64,000 bases of DNA from Nocardioides sp. GY 10113 (GTDB lineage Bacteria; Actinomycetota; Actinomycetes; Propionibacteriales; Nocardioidaceae): the NCBI RefSeq assembly GCF_004919105.1, contig NZ_STGK01000001.1, forward strand, positions 372,001 through 436,000, read 5' to 3'. Every line of letters starts with the position of its first letter. Positions within the stretch are counted from its first letter, which is position 1. Positions 53,224-62,665 of the stretch are shown piece after piece. Made by a program: the position numbers and the translations under genes. Under the pieces are notes generated by a model. The model was given only the letters and a program-made list of their open reading frames with translations. It did no database searches and had not been told where the DNA came from.

Positions 53224-54539
53224 GCATCCTGGTCGTGGGCATCTCCCACAACTCCGCACCCGTCTCCCTGCTGGAGCGCGTGGCCCTCGACGAGAGTGGC
53301 GTGAGCAAGCTCGTCGCCGAGGCCGCCTCCTGCGCGCACGTCACCGAGGCGACCGTCATCTCCACCTGCAACCGGCTCGAGATCTACACCGAGGTCGAGC
53401 GGTTCCACGGCAGCATCGAGCAGCTCTCCCGACTCCTCGTCGAGCGCGCCGGCGCCAGCACCGAGGCGATGCTGCCGCACCTCTACGTGCACTACGACGA
53501 CGGCGCGATCTCGCACCTGTTCAAGGTCGCCGCCGGGATGGACTCCATGGCGCTGGGCGAGGGCCAGATCCTCGGCCAGACCCGCGACGCCCTGCGCCGC
53601 GGCCAGGAGATCGGCACCGTCGGGCCCGCGCTGAACGTGCTGTTCCAGCAGGCCCTGCGGGTCGGCAAGCGGACCCGGGCCGAGACGGGCATCGAGCAGG
53701 TCGCGCCCACCCTGGTCACCGCGGCGCTGGCCGAGATCGGTGCGGCCACCGGTCGCCCCGACCCGATCGCCGGCGGCTCCGTCGTGGTGATCGGAGCCGG
53801 TGCCATGGCGGGCCTCGCGACCGCGACCGCCCGCCGCCTCGGTGCCGGTCGGATCGCGGTGGTCAACCGGTCGATGGACCGCGCCGAGCGGCTCGCCACC
53901 CAGTACGCCGCCGACCCGGTGCCGTGGTCGGGCCTGACCGCGGAGCTGGCCGGCGCCGACGTGGTGATCAGCTGCACCGGCGCGCTCGGCGCGGTGATCA
54001 CCGCCGAGCACGTGGCCGCCGCCCGCGGCGATGACTCCTCGCCGCTGGGCGTGATCGACCTTGCGCTGCCCCACGACGTGGAGCCGGCCGTCGCCGACCT
54101 GCCCGGCGTGCACCTGGTCGGCCTCGCCGACCTGGCCGGCGTGATGCTGCCCGCGGACGCCGCGGAGGAGGTGCACGAGGTCCGCCGCATCGTCGGCGAG
54201 GAGGTGACCTCGTTCCTGGCGGCCCGCCGCCAGGCCAGCGTCACCCCGACCGTGGTCGCGCTCCGGTCCATGGCGACCTCCGTGGTCGACGCCGAGATGA
54301 ACCGGCTCGAGAGCCGCCTGACCGACCTCGACCCGACCGTCCTGGCGGAGGTCCGGCAGACCGTGCGCCGCGTCGCCGACAAGCTGCTGCACGAGCCGAC
54401 GGTCCGCGTGAAGGAGCTCGCCAACGACCAGGGCGCGGTCTCCTACGCCGCGGCGCTCGCCGAGCTCTTCGCCCTGGACCCGGAGGCCGTGGACGCGGTG
54501 ACCCGGCCCGTCGGCGTACCCGAGGAGGGAGGCGCATGA
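53220..54539 (+). CDS. hemA: Glutamyl-tRNA reductase
   Basis: First committed step of heme synthesis by the C5 pathway, reducing glutamyl-tRNA to glutamate-1-semialdehyde. The 439-residue protein has the catalytic Cys50 in [37 protein letters not shown] (NADPH) and the C-terminal dimerisation domain. Coupled by overlaps to rex and hemC. In a Rex operon its expression should rise when NADH accumulates. Confidence 0.97.
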   Translation: MSILVVGISHNSAPVSLLERVALDESGVSKLVAEAASCAHVTEATVISTCNRLEIYTEVERFHGSIEQLSRLLVERAGASTEAMLPHLYVHYDDGAISHLFKVAAGMDSMALGEGQILGQTRDALRRGQEIGTVGPALNVLFQQALRVGKRTRAETGIEQVAPTLVTAALAEIGAATGRPDPIAGGSVVVIGAGAMAGLATATARRLGAGRIAVVNRSMDRAERLATQYAADPVPWSGLTAELAGADVVISCTGALGAVITAEHVAAARGDDSSPLGVIDLALPHDVEPAVADLPGVHLVGLADLAGVMLPADAAEEVHEVRRIVGEEVTSFLAARRQASVTPTVVALRSMATSVVDAEMNRLESRLTDLDPTVLAEVRQTVRRVADKLLHEPTVRVKELANDQGAVSYAAALAELFALDPEAVDAVTRPVGVPEEGGA

Positions 54540-55567
54540 GCAGCGAGCAGACGTCCGTGGGAGCCGTGCGGATCGGCACCCGCCGCTCCGCCCTGGCCAC
54601 CACCCAGTCCGGCCACGTCGCTGCCGCGATCGAGGGCCTCGGTCTGAGCACCGAGCTGGTCGAGATCACCACCGACGGCGACCGCTCCCAGGCGGCCGGC
54701 ACCCCCCTCGCCGGCTCCAGCAGCACCGGCGTCTTCGTCAGCGCGCTGCGCGAGGCGCTGCTGGCGGGCGAGGTCGACGTCGCCGTGCACTCGCTCAAGG
54801 ACCTGCCCACGGCTCCGGCCGAGGGGATCGCCCTGGTGGCGATCCCGCAGCGGGAGGACCCGCGCGACGCGCTGGTGGCCCGCGACGGCCTGACCCTCGG
54901 TGAGCTGCCCCCGGGCAGCGTCGTCGGCACCGGCTCGCCGCGCCGCGCCGCCCAGCTGCGGGCGCTCGGCCTCGGCGTCGACGTGCGCGGCCTGCGCGGC
55001 AACGTCGACACCCGGATCGCGAAGGTCGCCTCCGGCGAGTACGACGCCGTGATCCTGGCCCGGGCCGGCCTGGCCCGCCTGGGCCGCCAGGGTGAGATCA
55101 CCGAGGTGATCGACCCCCTCCAGATGCTGCCCGCGCCCGGACAGGGCGCGCTGGCGATCGAGTGTCGCGCCGACGACGGTGCGACCCGGGACGCGCTGAC
55201 CGCGCTGGACGACCCCGGCACCCGTGCCGCCGTCCTCGCGGAGCGCGCGACCCTGGCCACCCTCGAGGGCGGATGCTCCGCCCCGATCGGGGCGCTGGCC
55301 GAGGTGGCGGAGAGCGACGAAGACGGTCGCTGGGAGCTGTGGCTCCGGGCGGTCGTGCTCTCCGAGGACGGCGCGCTCGCCGTACGGAGGTCCGCCTCCG
55401 TGCTGCTCGCCGAGGACCCGCAGGACTGGCCCCGGCAGGCGGCCGGTCTCGGGGACTCCCTCGCCACCGAGATGCTCGAGGACGGAGCGAAGGACCTCTC
55501 CGCGCCCTCGACGACCACGCAGGACCCGCACACGACCGCACAATCAGCAGAGGTGCAGAACGCATGA
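54536..55567 (+). CDS. hemC: Hydroxymethylbilane synthase
   Basis: Joins four porphobilinogen units. The 343-residue product has [45 protein letters not shown] and the dipyrromethane-cofactor Cys247 in [10 protein letters not shown]. About 30 extra Thr/Ala-rich residues end the protein. Start and stop overlap hemA and hemD. Confidence 0.97.
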   Translation: MSSEQTSVGAVRIGTRRSALATTQSGHVAAAIEGLGLSTELVEITTDGDRSQAAGTPLAGSSSTGVFVSALREALLAGEVDVAVHSLKDLPTAPAEGIALVAIPQREDPRDALVARDGLTLGELPPGSVVGTGSPRRAAQLRALGLGVDVRGLRGNVDTRIAKVASGEYDAVILARAGLARLGRQGEITEVIDPLQMLPAPGQGALAIECRADDGATRDALTALDDPGTRAAVLAERATLATLEGGCSAPIGALAEVAESDEDGRWELWLRAVVLSEDGALAVRRSASVLLAEDPQDWPRQAAGLGDSLATEMLEDGAKDLSAPSTTTQDPHTTAQSAEVQNA

Positions 55568-57243
55568 CGCGAGCCACGACAGCCACCACGGCTGCCCCGA
55601 CCGCCGACGCCCCCCAGATCACCGCGGGAGGTGTCGCCTTCGTCGGCACCGGTCCCGGTGACCCCGAGCTGCTGACAGTCCGTGCCGTACAGCTGATCAG
55701 GGATGCCGAGGTGATCATCACCGAGGCGCCCGAGCAGCGGGCGCTGGTCGCCGCGCTGCGCGACGACGTGAGCGTCGAGGTCGACCCGGAGGCGGAGCCC
55801 GCCGACGAGTCCGGCCCGCAGATCCTCGACGGCGGCTTCGGCGACGACGGCCAGCCCCTCACCCACGCCAACCGCGCCAAGGTCGTCGTCAAGCAGGTCA
55901 AGCGCGGCCTGCGCGTCGTCCGTCTGCTGGGCGGGGACCCGTTCCTCTACGCCTCCGGCCCCGAGGAGGCCCAGGCGGTCGCCAAGGCCGGCTTCCCGTT
56001 CGAGATCGTCCCCGGCGTCTCCTCGGTCTCCGCGGTGCCCGCCTACGCCGGTATCCCGCTGACCACCAAGGACCAGCGCGAGGTCGCCGTGGTCACCTGC
56101 GGTGAGAAGGTCGACTGGAGCCGCTACAAGGACGCGCCGACGCTGGTGCTCCTCTCCGCGGTCGGCCAGATCGGCGAGATCGCCGAGAAGCTGATCGCGA
56201 CCGGCCGTTCGCCGCAGACCCCGGTCGCGATGACCCGGGTCGGCACCACCACCGAGCAGGAGACGGTGACCTCCACCCTGGAGAACATCGCCGCCGACGC
56301 CCGCGCCGCCCGGATCGCCCCGCCGGCGATCACGGTGGTCGGCAAGGTCGTCGACCTGCGTGAGAAGCTCTCCTGGTTCGAGACCAAGCCGCTGTTCGGC
56401 TGGCGCGTGCTGGTGCCCCGCACCAAGGAGCAGTCGGCGTCGCTCTCGACCCGCCTGCGTGGCTTCGGCGCCGTGCCGGAGGAGGTGCCGACCATCTCGG
56501 TCGAGCCGCCGCGCAACCCGCAGCAGATGGACAAGGCCGTCCGCGGCCTGGTCGAGGGCCGCTACGAGTGGATCGCCTTCACCTCGGTGAACGCGGTCAA
56601 GGCGGTCCGCGAGAAGTTCGAGGAGTACGGCCTCGACGCCCGCGCCTTCTCCGGGCTCAAGATCGCCGCGGTGGGCGACAAGACCGCCGCCGCGATCGCC
56701 GCCTGGGGACTGCGCGCCGACCTGGTGCCCGAGGGCCAGCAGTCCGCCGCCGGCCTGCTCGAGGTGTGGCCGGAGTACGACGAGCAGCTCGACCCGATCA
56801 ACCGGGTCTTCCTGCCGCGTGCCGACATCGCCACCGAGAACCTGGTCGCCGGCCTGATCGACCTGGGCTGGGAGTGCGACGACGTCACGGCGTACCGGAC
56901 CGTCCGGGCCTCGCCGCCGCCGGCGCCGACCCGCGACGCGATCAAGACCGGCAAGTTCGACGCCGTCGTCTTCACCTCGTCCTCGACGGTGCGCAACCTG
57001 GTCGGCATCGCCGGCAAGCCGCACCCGTCGACGGTGATCGCGGTGATCGGCCCCGCCACGGCCAAGACCGCCGAGGAGCACGGCCTGCGGGTCGACGTGA
57101 TGGCCCCCAAGCCGGACGTGGAGGTGCTGGTGGAGGCGCTGGCCGGCTTCGGTGCCGCCCGTCGCGCCGCGCTGGTCGAGGCCGGCGAGCCGATCACCAA
57201 GCCGTCGGACCGCAAGCCGTCGGGTCGCCGCCGCAAGGCCTGA
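55564..57243 (+). CDS. hemD: Fused uroporphyrinogen-III methyltransferase-like / uroporphyrinogen-III synthase
   Basis: A 559-residue two-domain protein. The C-terminal half (about 280-540) is uroporphyrinogen-III synthase ([37 protein letters not shown]). The N-terminal half is a SUMT-type methyltransferase ([46 protein letters not shown]), but it lacks the usual YDxLV segment and has RLLGGDPF where SUMT has RLKGGDPF, so methyltransferase activity is uncertain. The same fusion occurs in other actinobacteria (Rv0511). A Lys/Arg-rich tail ends the protein. Confidence 0.93.
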   Translation: MTRATTATTAAPTADAPQITAGGVAFVGTGPGDPELLTVRAVQLIRDAEVIITEAPEQRALVAALRDDVSVEVDPEAEPADESGPQILDGGFGDDGQPLTHANRAKVVVKQVKRGLRVVRLLGGDPFLYASGPEEAQAVAKAGFPFEIVPGVSSVSAVPAYAGIPLTTKDQREVAVVTCGEKVDWSRYKDAPTLVLLSAVGQIGEIAEKLIATGRSPQTPVAMTRVGTTTEQETVTSTLENIAADARAARIAPPAITVVGKVVDLREKLSWFETKPLFGWRVLVPRTKEQSASLSTRLRGFGAVPEEVPTISVEPPRNPQQMDKAVRGLVEGRYEWIAFTSVNAVKAVREKFEEYGLDARAFSGLKIAAVGDKTAAAIAAWGLRADLVPEGQQSAAGLLEVWPEYDEQLDPINRVFLPRADIATENLVAGLIDLGWECDDVTAYRTVRASPPPAPTRDAIKTGKFDAVVFTSSSTVRNLVGIAGKPHPSTVIAVIGPATAKTAEEHGLRVDVMAPKPDVEVLVEALAGFGAARRAALVEAGEPITKPSDRKPSGRRRKA

Positions 57244-57268
57244 CCGTCCGGCGGGTCGTTCGTCGCCC

Positions 57269-57327
57269 GCGTCACATGGATCTCCGCCCCGAACCTGCCC
57301 GATCAGGGGCGGAGATCCATGTGACGC
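57269..57327. repeat. Perfect 22-base inverted repeat between hemD and hemB
   Basis: Arms 57269-57290 and 57306-57327 are exact reverse complements, separated by 15 bases (GAACCTGCCCGATCA). The element occupies 59 of the 139 bases between the genes and would form a very stable hairpin in either strand. No U-tract follows. It may be a terminator or processing hairpin, an operator, or a copy of a dispersed palindromic element. Confidence 0.8.
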
Positions 57328-57370
57328 CGCACCTCGTCGCCCGCGTCGAGGCCCACCGGGCGCGGCGGAC

Positions 57371-57376
57371 TAAGGT
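57371..57376 (+). promoter_or_regulatory. Candidate -10 element for hemB, leaderless type
   Basis: TAAGGT ends 6 bases before ATG 57383, suggesting hemB is separately transcribed despite following hemD. Confidence 0.45.
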
Positions 57377-57382
57377 CGCACC

Positions 57383-58369
57383 ATGAGCGACTTCGAACGC
57401 CCCGTCGTGCGCCCGCGCCGGCTCCGCTCCAGCGCCGCGATGCGCGAGATGGTCGCCGAGACGACCCTGCGCCCGGCCCAGCTGGTGCTGCCGCTCTTCG
57501 TCCGCGAGGGGATCGCGGAGCCGCGCCCGATCAGCTCGATGCCGGGCGTCGTGCAGCACACCCGCGACACCCTGCGCAAGGCGGTCGCCGAGGCCGCCGA
57601 GGCCGGCCTGCGCGGGGTGATGCTCTTCGGCATCCCCGAGGCCAAGGACGCGGTCGGCAGCGGCGCCACCGACCCCGCGGGCATCCTGAACGTCGCCATC
57701 GCCGACGTGAAGGCGGAGGTCGGCACCGATCTGGTGGTGATGGCCGACCTGTGCCTCGACGAGTTCACCGACCACGGGCACTGCGGCGTGGTCACCGAGG
57801 CCGGCGAGGTCGACAACGACGCCACCCTGGAGCGGTACGCCGAGATGGCCCGGGTGCAGGCGGCCGCCGGCGTCGACATGGTCGGCCCGAGCGGGATGAT
57901 GGACGGCCAGGTCGCGGTGGTGCGCGACGCCCTGGACGCCGCCGGCCACACCGGCACCGGGATCCTCGCCTACTCGGCCAAGTACGCCTCGGCGTTCTAC
58001 GGCCCGTTCCGCGAGGCCGTCGACAGCAGCCTCGAGGGCGACCGGCGCACCTACCAGCAGGACCCGCGCAACGCCCGGGAGGGCGTGGCCGAGGCGCTGC
58101 TGGACGTCGCCGAGGGCGCGGACATGGTGATGGTGAAGCCGGCGCTGGCCTACCTCGACGTGCTGCACCGGGTCCGCGAGGCGGTCGACGTGCCGGTCGC
58201 GGCGTACAACATCTCGGGGGAGTACGCGATGGTCGAGGCCGCCGCCGAGCGCGGCTGGATCGACCGGGAGCCGGCGATCCTGGAGACGCTCACCTCGATC
58301 CGCCGCGCGGGCGCCGACGTGATCCTCACCTACTGGGCCACCGAGGCAGCCCGCCTGCTGCGCCGCTGA
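57383..58369 (+). CDS. hemB: Delta-aminolevulinic acid dehydratase (porphobilinogen synthase)
   Basis: Condenses two 5-aminolevulinates to porphobilinogen. The 328-residue TIM barrel has the two active-site lysines Lys200 ([15 protein letters not shown]) and Lys252 ([14 protein letters not shown]). The metal region reads [14 protein letters not shown], with Asp where zinc enzymes often have a third Cys, pointing to a Mg-assisted type. Separated from hemD by the large inverted repeat and probably with its own leaderless promoter. Confidence 0.97.
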   Translation: MSDFERPVVRPRRLRSSAAMREMVAETTLRPAQLVLPLFVREGIAEPRPISSMPGVVQHTRDTLRKAVAEAAEAGLRGVMLFGIPEAKDAVGSGATDPAGILNVAIADVKAEVGTDLVVMADLCLDEFTDHGHCGVVTEAGEVDNDATLERYAEMARVQAAAGVDMVGPSGMMDGQVAVVRDALDAAGHTGTGILAYSAKYASAFYGPFREAVDSSLEGDRRTYQQDPRNAREGVAEALLDVAEGADMVMVKPALAYLDVLHRVREAVDVPVAAYNISGEYAMVEAAAERGWIDREPAILETLTSIRRAGADVILTYWATEAARLLRR

Positions 58370-58383
58370 GTCACCCGGTCCCC

Positions 58384-58419
58384 GAGGTGGGTCGTGTGCC
58401 TGAGGTGGGTCGTGTGCCT
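58384..58419. repeat. Two exact 18-base direct repeats after hemB
   Basis: GAGGTGGGTCGTGTGCCT occurs twice in tandem (58384-58401, 58402-58419). The end of the second copy enters the hairpin described next. Confidence 0.8.
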
Positions 58420-58452
58420 GAGGCATCGGGAGAGCGGGCGCTCAGACACACG
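58411..58452. terminator. Candidate bidirectional terminator hairpin
   Basis: CGTGTGCCTGAG (58411-58422) pairs with CTCAGACACACG (58441-58452) at 11 of 12 positions. A smaller GAGC/GCTC stem overlaps it. It lies between convergent hemB and the transglycosylase gene. Confidence 0.45.
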
Positions 58453-58472
58453 CCCCGCCCCCGCCTCGAGAC

Positions 58473-59753
58473 TCAGCCGCCGTAGGACGCGAGGCACTTC
58501 TCGCGGTCGCTGCGCTGCAGGATCAGCAGCGGGTAGCGCGCCCAGCACTTGGCCTTGCCGACCGAGGCCTCGAACGCCCCGAGCATGCCGTTGATCAGGT
58601 TCTCGGTGGCGTCGTTGGCCTTGTCGACCACCTCGTTGCCGGTGTCCGGGATGTCGACCTTGGGCTCGCTGGTCTTGGTGCCGCCGGACTTGGTGCCGCC
58701 GGACGTGGTGCCGCCGGACGTGCTGCCGCCGGACGAGGAGCCGCCGGACTTCGTGCCGCTGGAGGCGCCACCCGAGCCGGACGGCGTGCTGGGCGCGGCG
58801 CTCGGTGCCGTCGTCCCCGAGCCCTTCTTCGTGGTGCCCGAGCCTCCGGACTTCTTCTTGATGGTCGCGGACGGCGCACTCGCGCCGAGGTTCTTGCCGA
58901 AGTCGTAGGTCGGGGCGTCGGGGACGATGTAGCCCGCGGCGGCCGAGCTGCTCGGCGCCGGTGCGAAGTCGGTCTCGACGTAGATGTCAGTGACCTTGAG
59001 CACGAGGTTCACGTAGGACGGGCTGTTGTTGTAGCGGCGCACCGCGGCTCGCTCGCCGGCCGCGGTCGACAGGTCGTCCTTGCCCGAGCACAGGTAGACA
59101 GCGCTCGCCAGCGCCGCGTCGTCGATGTCCTGCGGGTTGCGCCGGTCGTCGCCGTCCGCGTCGAGCCCGACCACCGACCAGGTGGACGGGATGAACTGCA
59201 TCGGGCCGACCGCGCGGTCCCACTTCTCGTCCCGGTCGTACTGGCCACCGTCGGTGTCCGGCACGGCCGTGGTCTGCTTCTTGCCGTTCAGTGCGGGGCC
59301 GTAGATGCCGGGCCGCGCCACTCCGTCGTCGTCGAGCACGTTGCCGCCGCGGCGGCCGTGGTTGGACTCGATCCGGCCGATCGCCGCGATCAGCTCCCAG
59401 CTGATCCTGCAGCTCTTGTCGGCGGTGTTGATCACGCTCTCGGCGCGCTGGTACGCCGCCAGTGCCGCCGAAGGGATCTCGTCGGTCGCCGCGGCGGTGA
59501 CGATGCCCGCCTGCTGGCGCTTGTCGACGACGTCCTCCACCGAGCCCGGGTTGGACATGCTGGCCGGCTCGTCGATCGCGTCCTCGGGGACGCCGGTGCC
59601 GTCGGGGACCGCTCCTGCCGCGGGGCCGGCGACCAGCGAGGCGGCGGTCGGGCCGCCCACGCCGGCGACGCTGGCGGTCCAGGCCGCCGACAGCAGGGCC
59701 AGCGGCACGATCGTGACGACGCGCTGCACCCGCCCCAGACGCTTCCTCGACAT
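58473..59753 (-). CDS. Secreted lytic transglycosylase
   Basis: A 426-residue exported muramidase-type enzyme. Residues 1 to about 35 form a signal peptide with hydrophobic core VVTIVPLALLSAAW. The SLT domain (about 95-260) has IGRIESNHGRRGG with the catalytic Glu, then GPMQFIPSTW and RYNNSPSYVNLVL. A Ser/Gly/Thr-rich repeat linker (about 300-360) leads to a conserved C-terminal tail with two Cys. It cleaves peptidoglycan glycan strands during growth or division. GGGGAGAA precedes ATG 59753; a palindrome lies 17 bases upstream. Confidence 0.88.
   Translation of the reverse strand: MSRKRLGRVQRVVTIVPLALLSAAWTASVAGVGGPTAASLVAGPAAGAVPDGTGVPEDAIDEPASMSNPGSVEDVVDKRQQAGIVTAAATDEIPSAALAAYQRAESVINTADKSCRISWELIAAIGRIESNHGRRGGNVLDDDGVARPGIYGPALNGKKQTTAVPDTDGGQYDRDEKWDRAVGPMQFIPSTWSVVGLDADGDDRRNPQDIDDAALASAVYLCSGKDDLSTAAGERAAVRRYNNSPSYVNLVLKVTDIYVETDFAPAPSSSAAAGYIVPDAPTYDFGKNLGASAPSATIKKKSGGSGTTKKGSGTTAPSAAPSTPSGSGGASSGTKSGGSSSGGSTSGGTTSGGTKSGGTKTSEPKVDIPDTGNEVVDKANDATENLINGMLGAFEASVGKAKCWARYPLLILQRSDREKCLASYGG
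58678..58767 (-). repeat. Six imperfect 15-base tandem repeats in the transglycosylase linker
   Basis: Plus-strand unit GTGCCGCCGGACTTG and variants, encoding (S)GGTKSGGTTS-like pentapeptides on the minus strand. The period is a multiple of three, so length changes would stay in frame. Confidence 0.8.
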
Positions 59754-59770
59754 TGCGTTCTCCCCTAGTA

Positions 59771-59788
59771 CCGGTCACCTGTGACCGG
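59771..59788. promoter_or_regulatory. Palindrome just upstream of the transglycosylase ribosome site
   Basis: CCGGTCACCTGTGACCGG has perfect 8-base arms around CT. Further upstream in the same leader, GTGTCG and CGACAC with an inner CCGC/GCGG pair (about 59819-59851) form a second stem. It could be an operator or, as RNA, a structured leader controlling translation. Confidence 0.45.
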
Positions 59789-60003
59789 GTCTCGCCAGCA
59801 CGCGATCCGGGTGGAACGCGTGTCGCCGCTGCCCTCCCGCGGAAGCGACACTCTCTTCTCCAACAGAGTATGCAAGATGACGTTACGCGCGTCACAGGAA
59901 CAAGTTCCATACTTTGGACCGAGATCGATGGTAAAGAACTCCTCCGCGTCCGGCCGGTGTTCGGCGATGTGGGCCATTGGGGTCGATCGGTGACAATGAG
60001 GGC

Positions 60004-61359
60004 GTGACGCCCGCTCCTGACCTGCAGCGCTCCGTCGACCGACCGACCCGGACCTCCGAGGCGCTCTTCGCCCGGGGCCGCGCGGTCACCCCTGGTGGGG
60101 TGAACTCCCCGGTCCGCGCGTTCAACGCGGTCGGCGGCACTCCGCGCTTCATCGCGAGCGCCGAGGGCCCCTGGTTGACCGACGTGGACGGCAACACCTA
60201 CGTCGACCTGATCTGCTCCTGGGGGCCGATGCTGCTGGGCCACCAGCACCCCGAGGTGATGGCCGCGATCAACGCCGCCGTCGCGCGCGGGACCTCCTAC
60301 GGCACCCCGACCGAGGGCGAGATCGCGCTGGTCGAGGAGATCGTCGCGCGCACCCCGGTGGAGCGGGCGCGCCTCGTCTCCTCGGGCACCGAGGCGACGA
60401 TGTCCGCGATCCGGCTGGCCCGCGGCTTCACCGGCCGCGACCTCGTCGTGAAGTTCGCCGGCTGCTACCACGGTCACGTCGACTCCCTGCTGGCCGCGGC
60501 CGGCTCGGGGCTGACCACCTTCGCGATCCCCGGCACCCCCGGTGTCCCGGAGTCCTCCACGGCGTTGACCCTGGTGCTGCCCTACAACGACCGGGCCGCG
60601 GTGACCGCCGCGTTCGCCGAGCACGGCGACCGGATCGCCTGCCTGATCACCGAGGCCGCCCCGGGCAACATGGGCGTCGTCCCGCCCGAGCCCGGCTTCA
60701 ACCACTTCCTCGCCGAGACCTGCCGCGCCCACGGCGCGCTGTTCATCAGCGACGAGGTGATGACCGGCTTCCGCGTCTCCCGTGCGGGCCAGTGGGGCAC
60801 CGACGGCGCCGTCGAGGGCTGGGCCCCCGACCTGATGACCTTCGGCAAGGTGATGGGCGGCGGCCTGCCCGCCGCCGCCTTCGGCGGTCGCGCCGACGTG
60901 ATGGGCCACCTCGCCCCCGACGGTCCCGTCTACCAGGCGGGCACGCTGTCGGGTAACCCTGTCGCCACCGCCGCCGGTCTCGCGACCCTGCGCAACGCCA
61001 CCGACGAGGTGTACGCGCACCTCGGCTCGGTCGCCGACACGCTCCGTGCCGGTGTGGCCGAGGCGTTCACCGCCGCCGGCCTGCCGCACGTCATCCAGTC
61101 CACCGGCTCGATGTTCTCGGTCTTCCTGACCGAGGAGCCGGTGCGCGACTACGCCGGTGCCCAGCGCACGGACGGTGCGGCGTACGGCGCGTTCTTCCAC
61201 GCCATGCTGGACCGGGGCGTGCACCTGCCGCCGTCGGCGTACGAGGCCTGGTTCGTCTCCGCCGCGCACGACGACCGCGCCGTGCAGGCCATCCTCGACG
61301 CACTGCCCGAGTCGGCCCGGATCGCGGCCGCCGCAGCCGGAAAGGGGGAGGGCCGATGA
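60004..61359 (+). CDS. hemL: Glutamate-1-semialdehyde 2,1-aminomutase
   Basis: PLP enzyme making 5-aminolevulinate, the product of the HemA-HemL route. The 451-residue protein has [30 protein letters not shown], the PLP lysine Lys282 in [18 protein letters not shown] and [22 protein letters not shown] 60004 is chosen; GACAAT six bases upstream could be a leaderless -10. The next gene overlaps its stop (ATGA). Confidence 0.96.
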   Translation: MTPAPDLQRSVDRPTRTSEALFARGRAVTPGGVNSPVRAFNAVGGTPRFIASAEGPWLTDVDGNTYVDLICSWGPMLLGHQHPEVMAAINAAVARGTSYGTPTEGEIALVEEIVARTPVERARLVSSGTEATMSAIRLARGFTGRDLVVKFAGCYHGHVDSLLAAAGSGLTTFAIPGTPGVPESSTALTLVLPYNDRAAVTAAFAEHGDRIACLITEAAPGNMGVVPPEPGFNHFLAETCRAHGALFISDEVMTGFRVSRAGQWGTDGAVEGWAPDLMTFGKVMGGGLPAAAFGGRADVMGHLAPDGPVYQAGTLSGNPVATAAGLATLRNATDEVYAHLGSVADTLRAGVAEAFTAAGLPHVIQSTGSMFSVFLTEEPVRDYAGAQRTDGAAYGAFFHAMLDRGVHLPPSAYEAWFVSAAHDDRAVQAILDALPESARIAAAAAGKGEGR

Positions 61360-62072
61360 GCACTCCTGACGCCTCCGCGAGCCCCGCCACCACGATCGTC
61401 CACCTGCTGCGCCACGGCGAGGTGCACAACCCCGAGGGCGTCCTCTACGGCCGCCGCGACGGGTTCCACCTCTCCGACCGCGGCAAGGCGATGGCCCTCG
61501 CGGCGGCCGACTACCTGGCCGGCCGCGACGTGACCGTGCTGCGCTCCTCGCCGCTGGAGCGCGCGCGAGAGACCGCGGCGCCGTTGGCCGAGAAGCTCGG
61601 CCTCGAGGTCGGCATCGAGGACCGCGTGCTGGAGTCCACCAACAGGTTCGAGGGCAAGAGCTTCGCCGAGCCGGCGAAGGTGCTGCTCGACCCGCGGGTC
61701 TGGCCGCTGCTGTGGAACCCGTTCCGGCCGTCCTGGGGCGAGCCCTACAAGGCGATCGTGGTGCGGATGCTCGCGGCCGTCGAGGACGCCCGCAAGGAGG
61801 CCGAGGGCCACGAGGCGGTGCTGGTCTCCCACCAGCTGCCGATCTGGACCACCCGGCTCGCGGTGGAGAAGCGCTCCTTCCTGCACAACCCGCGCAGCCG
61901 GCAGTGCACGCTCTGCTCGGTCACCTCGCTGCACTTCGTCGGCACCGAGCTCGCCCAGGTCTCCTACGCCGAGCCGGCGATCGACCTGATCCCGGCCGAG
62001 GACCTGCACGACCCGTTCTCGGCGGGCGACGCCCCCGAGGAGAACAAGCCCAAGGGGCCGACTCCAGCATGA
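61356..62072 (+). CDS. Histidine phosphatase (phosphoglycerate mutase-like) family protein
   Basis: A 238-residue protein with the phosphohistidine motif [13 protein letters not shown] near the N-terminus, [15 protein letters not shown] and [10 protein letters not shown] with the second active-site His. Related to Rv0525, which also follows hemL. Substrate unknown. Start and stop overlap hemL and the TlpA gene. Confidence 0.9.
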   Translation: MSTPDASASPATTIVHLLRHGEVHNPEGVLYGRRDGFHLSDRGKAMALAAADYLAGRDVTVLRSSPLERARETAAPLAEKLGLEVGIEDRVLESTNRFEGKSFAEPAKVLLDPRVWPLLWNPFRPSWGEPYKAIVVRMLAAVEDARKEAEGHEAVLVSHQLPIWTTRLAVEKRSFLHNPRSRQCTLCSVTSLHFVGTELAQVSYAEPAIDLIPAEDLHDPFSAGDAPEENKPKGPTPA

Positions 62073-62665
62073 ACCGCGTCCTGCGCGCCGCGGGGGCCGG
62101 GCTGGCCCTCGCGCTGCTCGCCACCGGCTGCTCGTCGGTCGAGGGGACCGAGGGCAAGGAGTACATCGCGGGCGACAGCCAGGTGGTCGAGGTCGCCGAG
62201 GTCGATCGGGAGGAGCCCGTCGAGGTCGCCGGCACCACGGTCGCCGGGGACGACCTCGACCTCGTCGACCTGCGCGGCCAGGTGGTCGTGGTCAACGTGT
62301 GGTGGTCCGGGTGCGGGCCGTGCCGGACCGAGATGCCGATGCTGGTCGAGGCCGAGCAGTCGCTCTCGGCCGATCACCCTGGGCAGGTCTCCTTCGTCGG
62401 GATCAACATCCGCGACGCGGCGCCGGAGAACGCCGCCGCCTTCGAGCGCGACCGCGGCGTCGACTACCCCTCGCTCTACGACCCCGGCAGCAAGACCCTG
62501 CTCGGCTTCGGCCGCTACGCGCCGTACGCGCCGCCGGCGACCCTGGTGCTCGACACCGACGGTCGGGTCGCGGCGCTGATCAACGGCCCGATCCCCTCGC
62601 GCAGCACCCTGACCACCCTGGTGGAGGAGCTGCTGCCCGCGAGCGCGGAGGCCGCCGATGGGTGA
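62069..62665 (+). CDS. TlpA/ResA family thioredoxin-fold lipoprotein
   Basis: A 198-residue lipoprotein with lipobox LATGC (Cys21) and redox motif CGPC (Cys82, Cys85 in VWWSGCGPCRTEMP). It should face the cell exterior and reduce apocytochrome c thiols, taking electrons from CcdA encoded next. Related to Rv0526. It overlaps the upstream gene by four bases and ccdA by eight. Confidence 0.92.
   Translation: MNRVLRAAGAGLALALLATGCSSVEGTEGKEYIAGDSQVVEVAEVDREEPVEVAGTTVAGDDLDLVDLRGQVVVVNVWWSGCGPCRTEMPMLVEAEQSLSADHPGQVSFVGINIRDAAPENAAAFERDRGVDYPSLYDPGSKTLLGFGRYAPYAPPATLVLDTDGRVAALINGPIPSRSTLTTLVEELLPASAEAADG

Noticed and set aside
59760..59870. Definite ydaO/c-di-AMP riboswitch call
   Set aside because: The conserved AGCGGGGGACC-type core and GGGTGAA segment are not found; kept only as a low-weight structured-leader finding.
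59765..59977. 70-codon minus-strand frame upstream of the transglycosylase
   Set aside because: No ribosome site or known motif, and it covers the likely promoter and leader; possible but unsupported.
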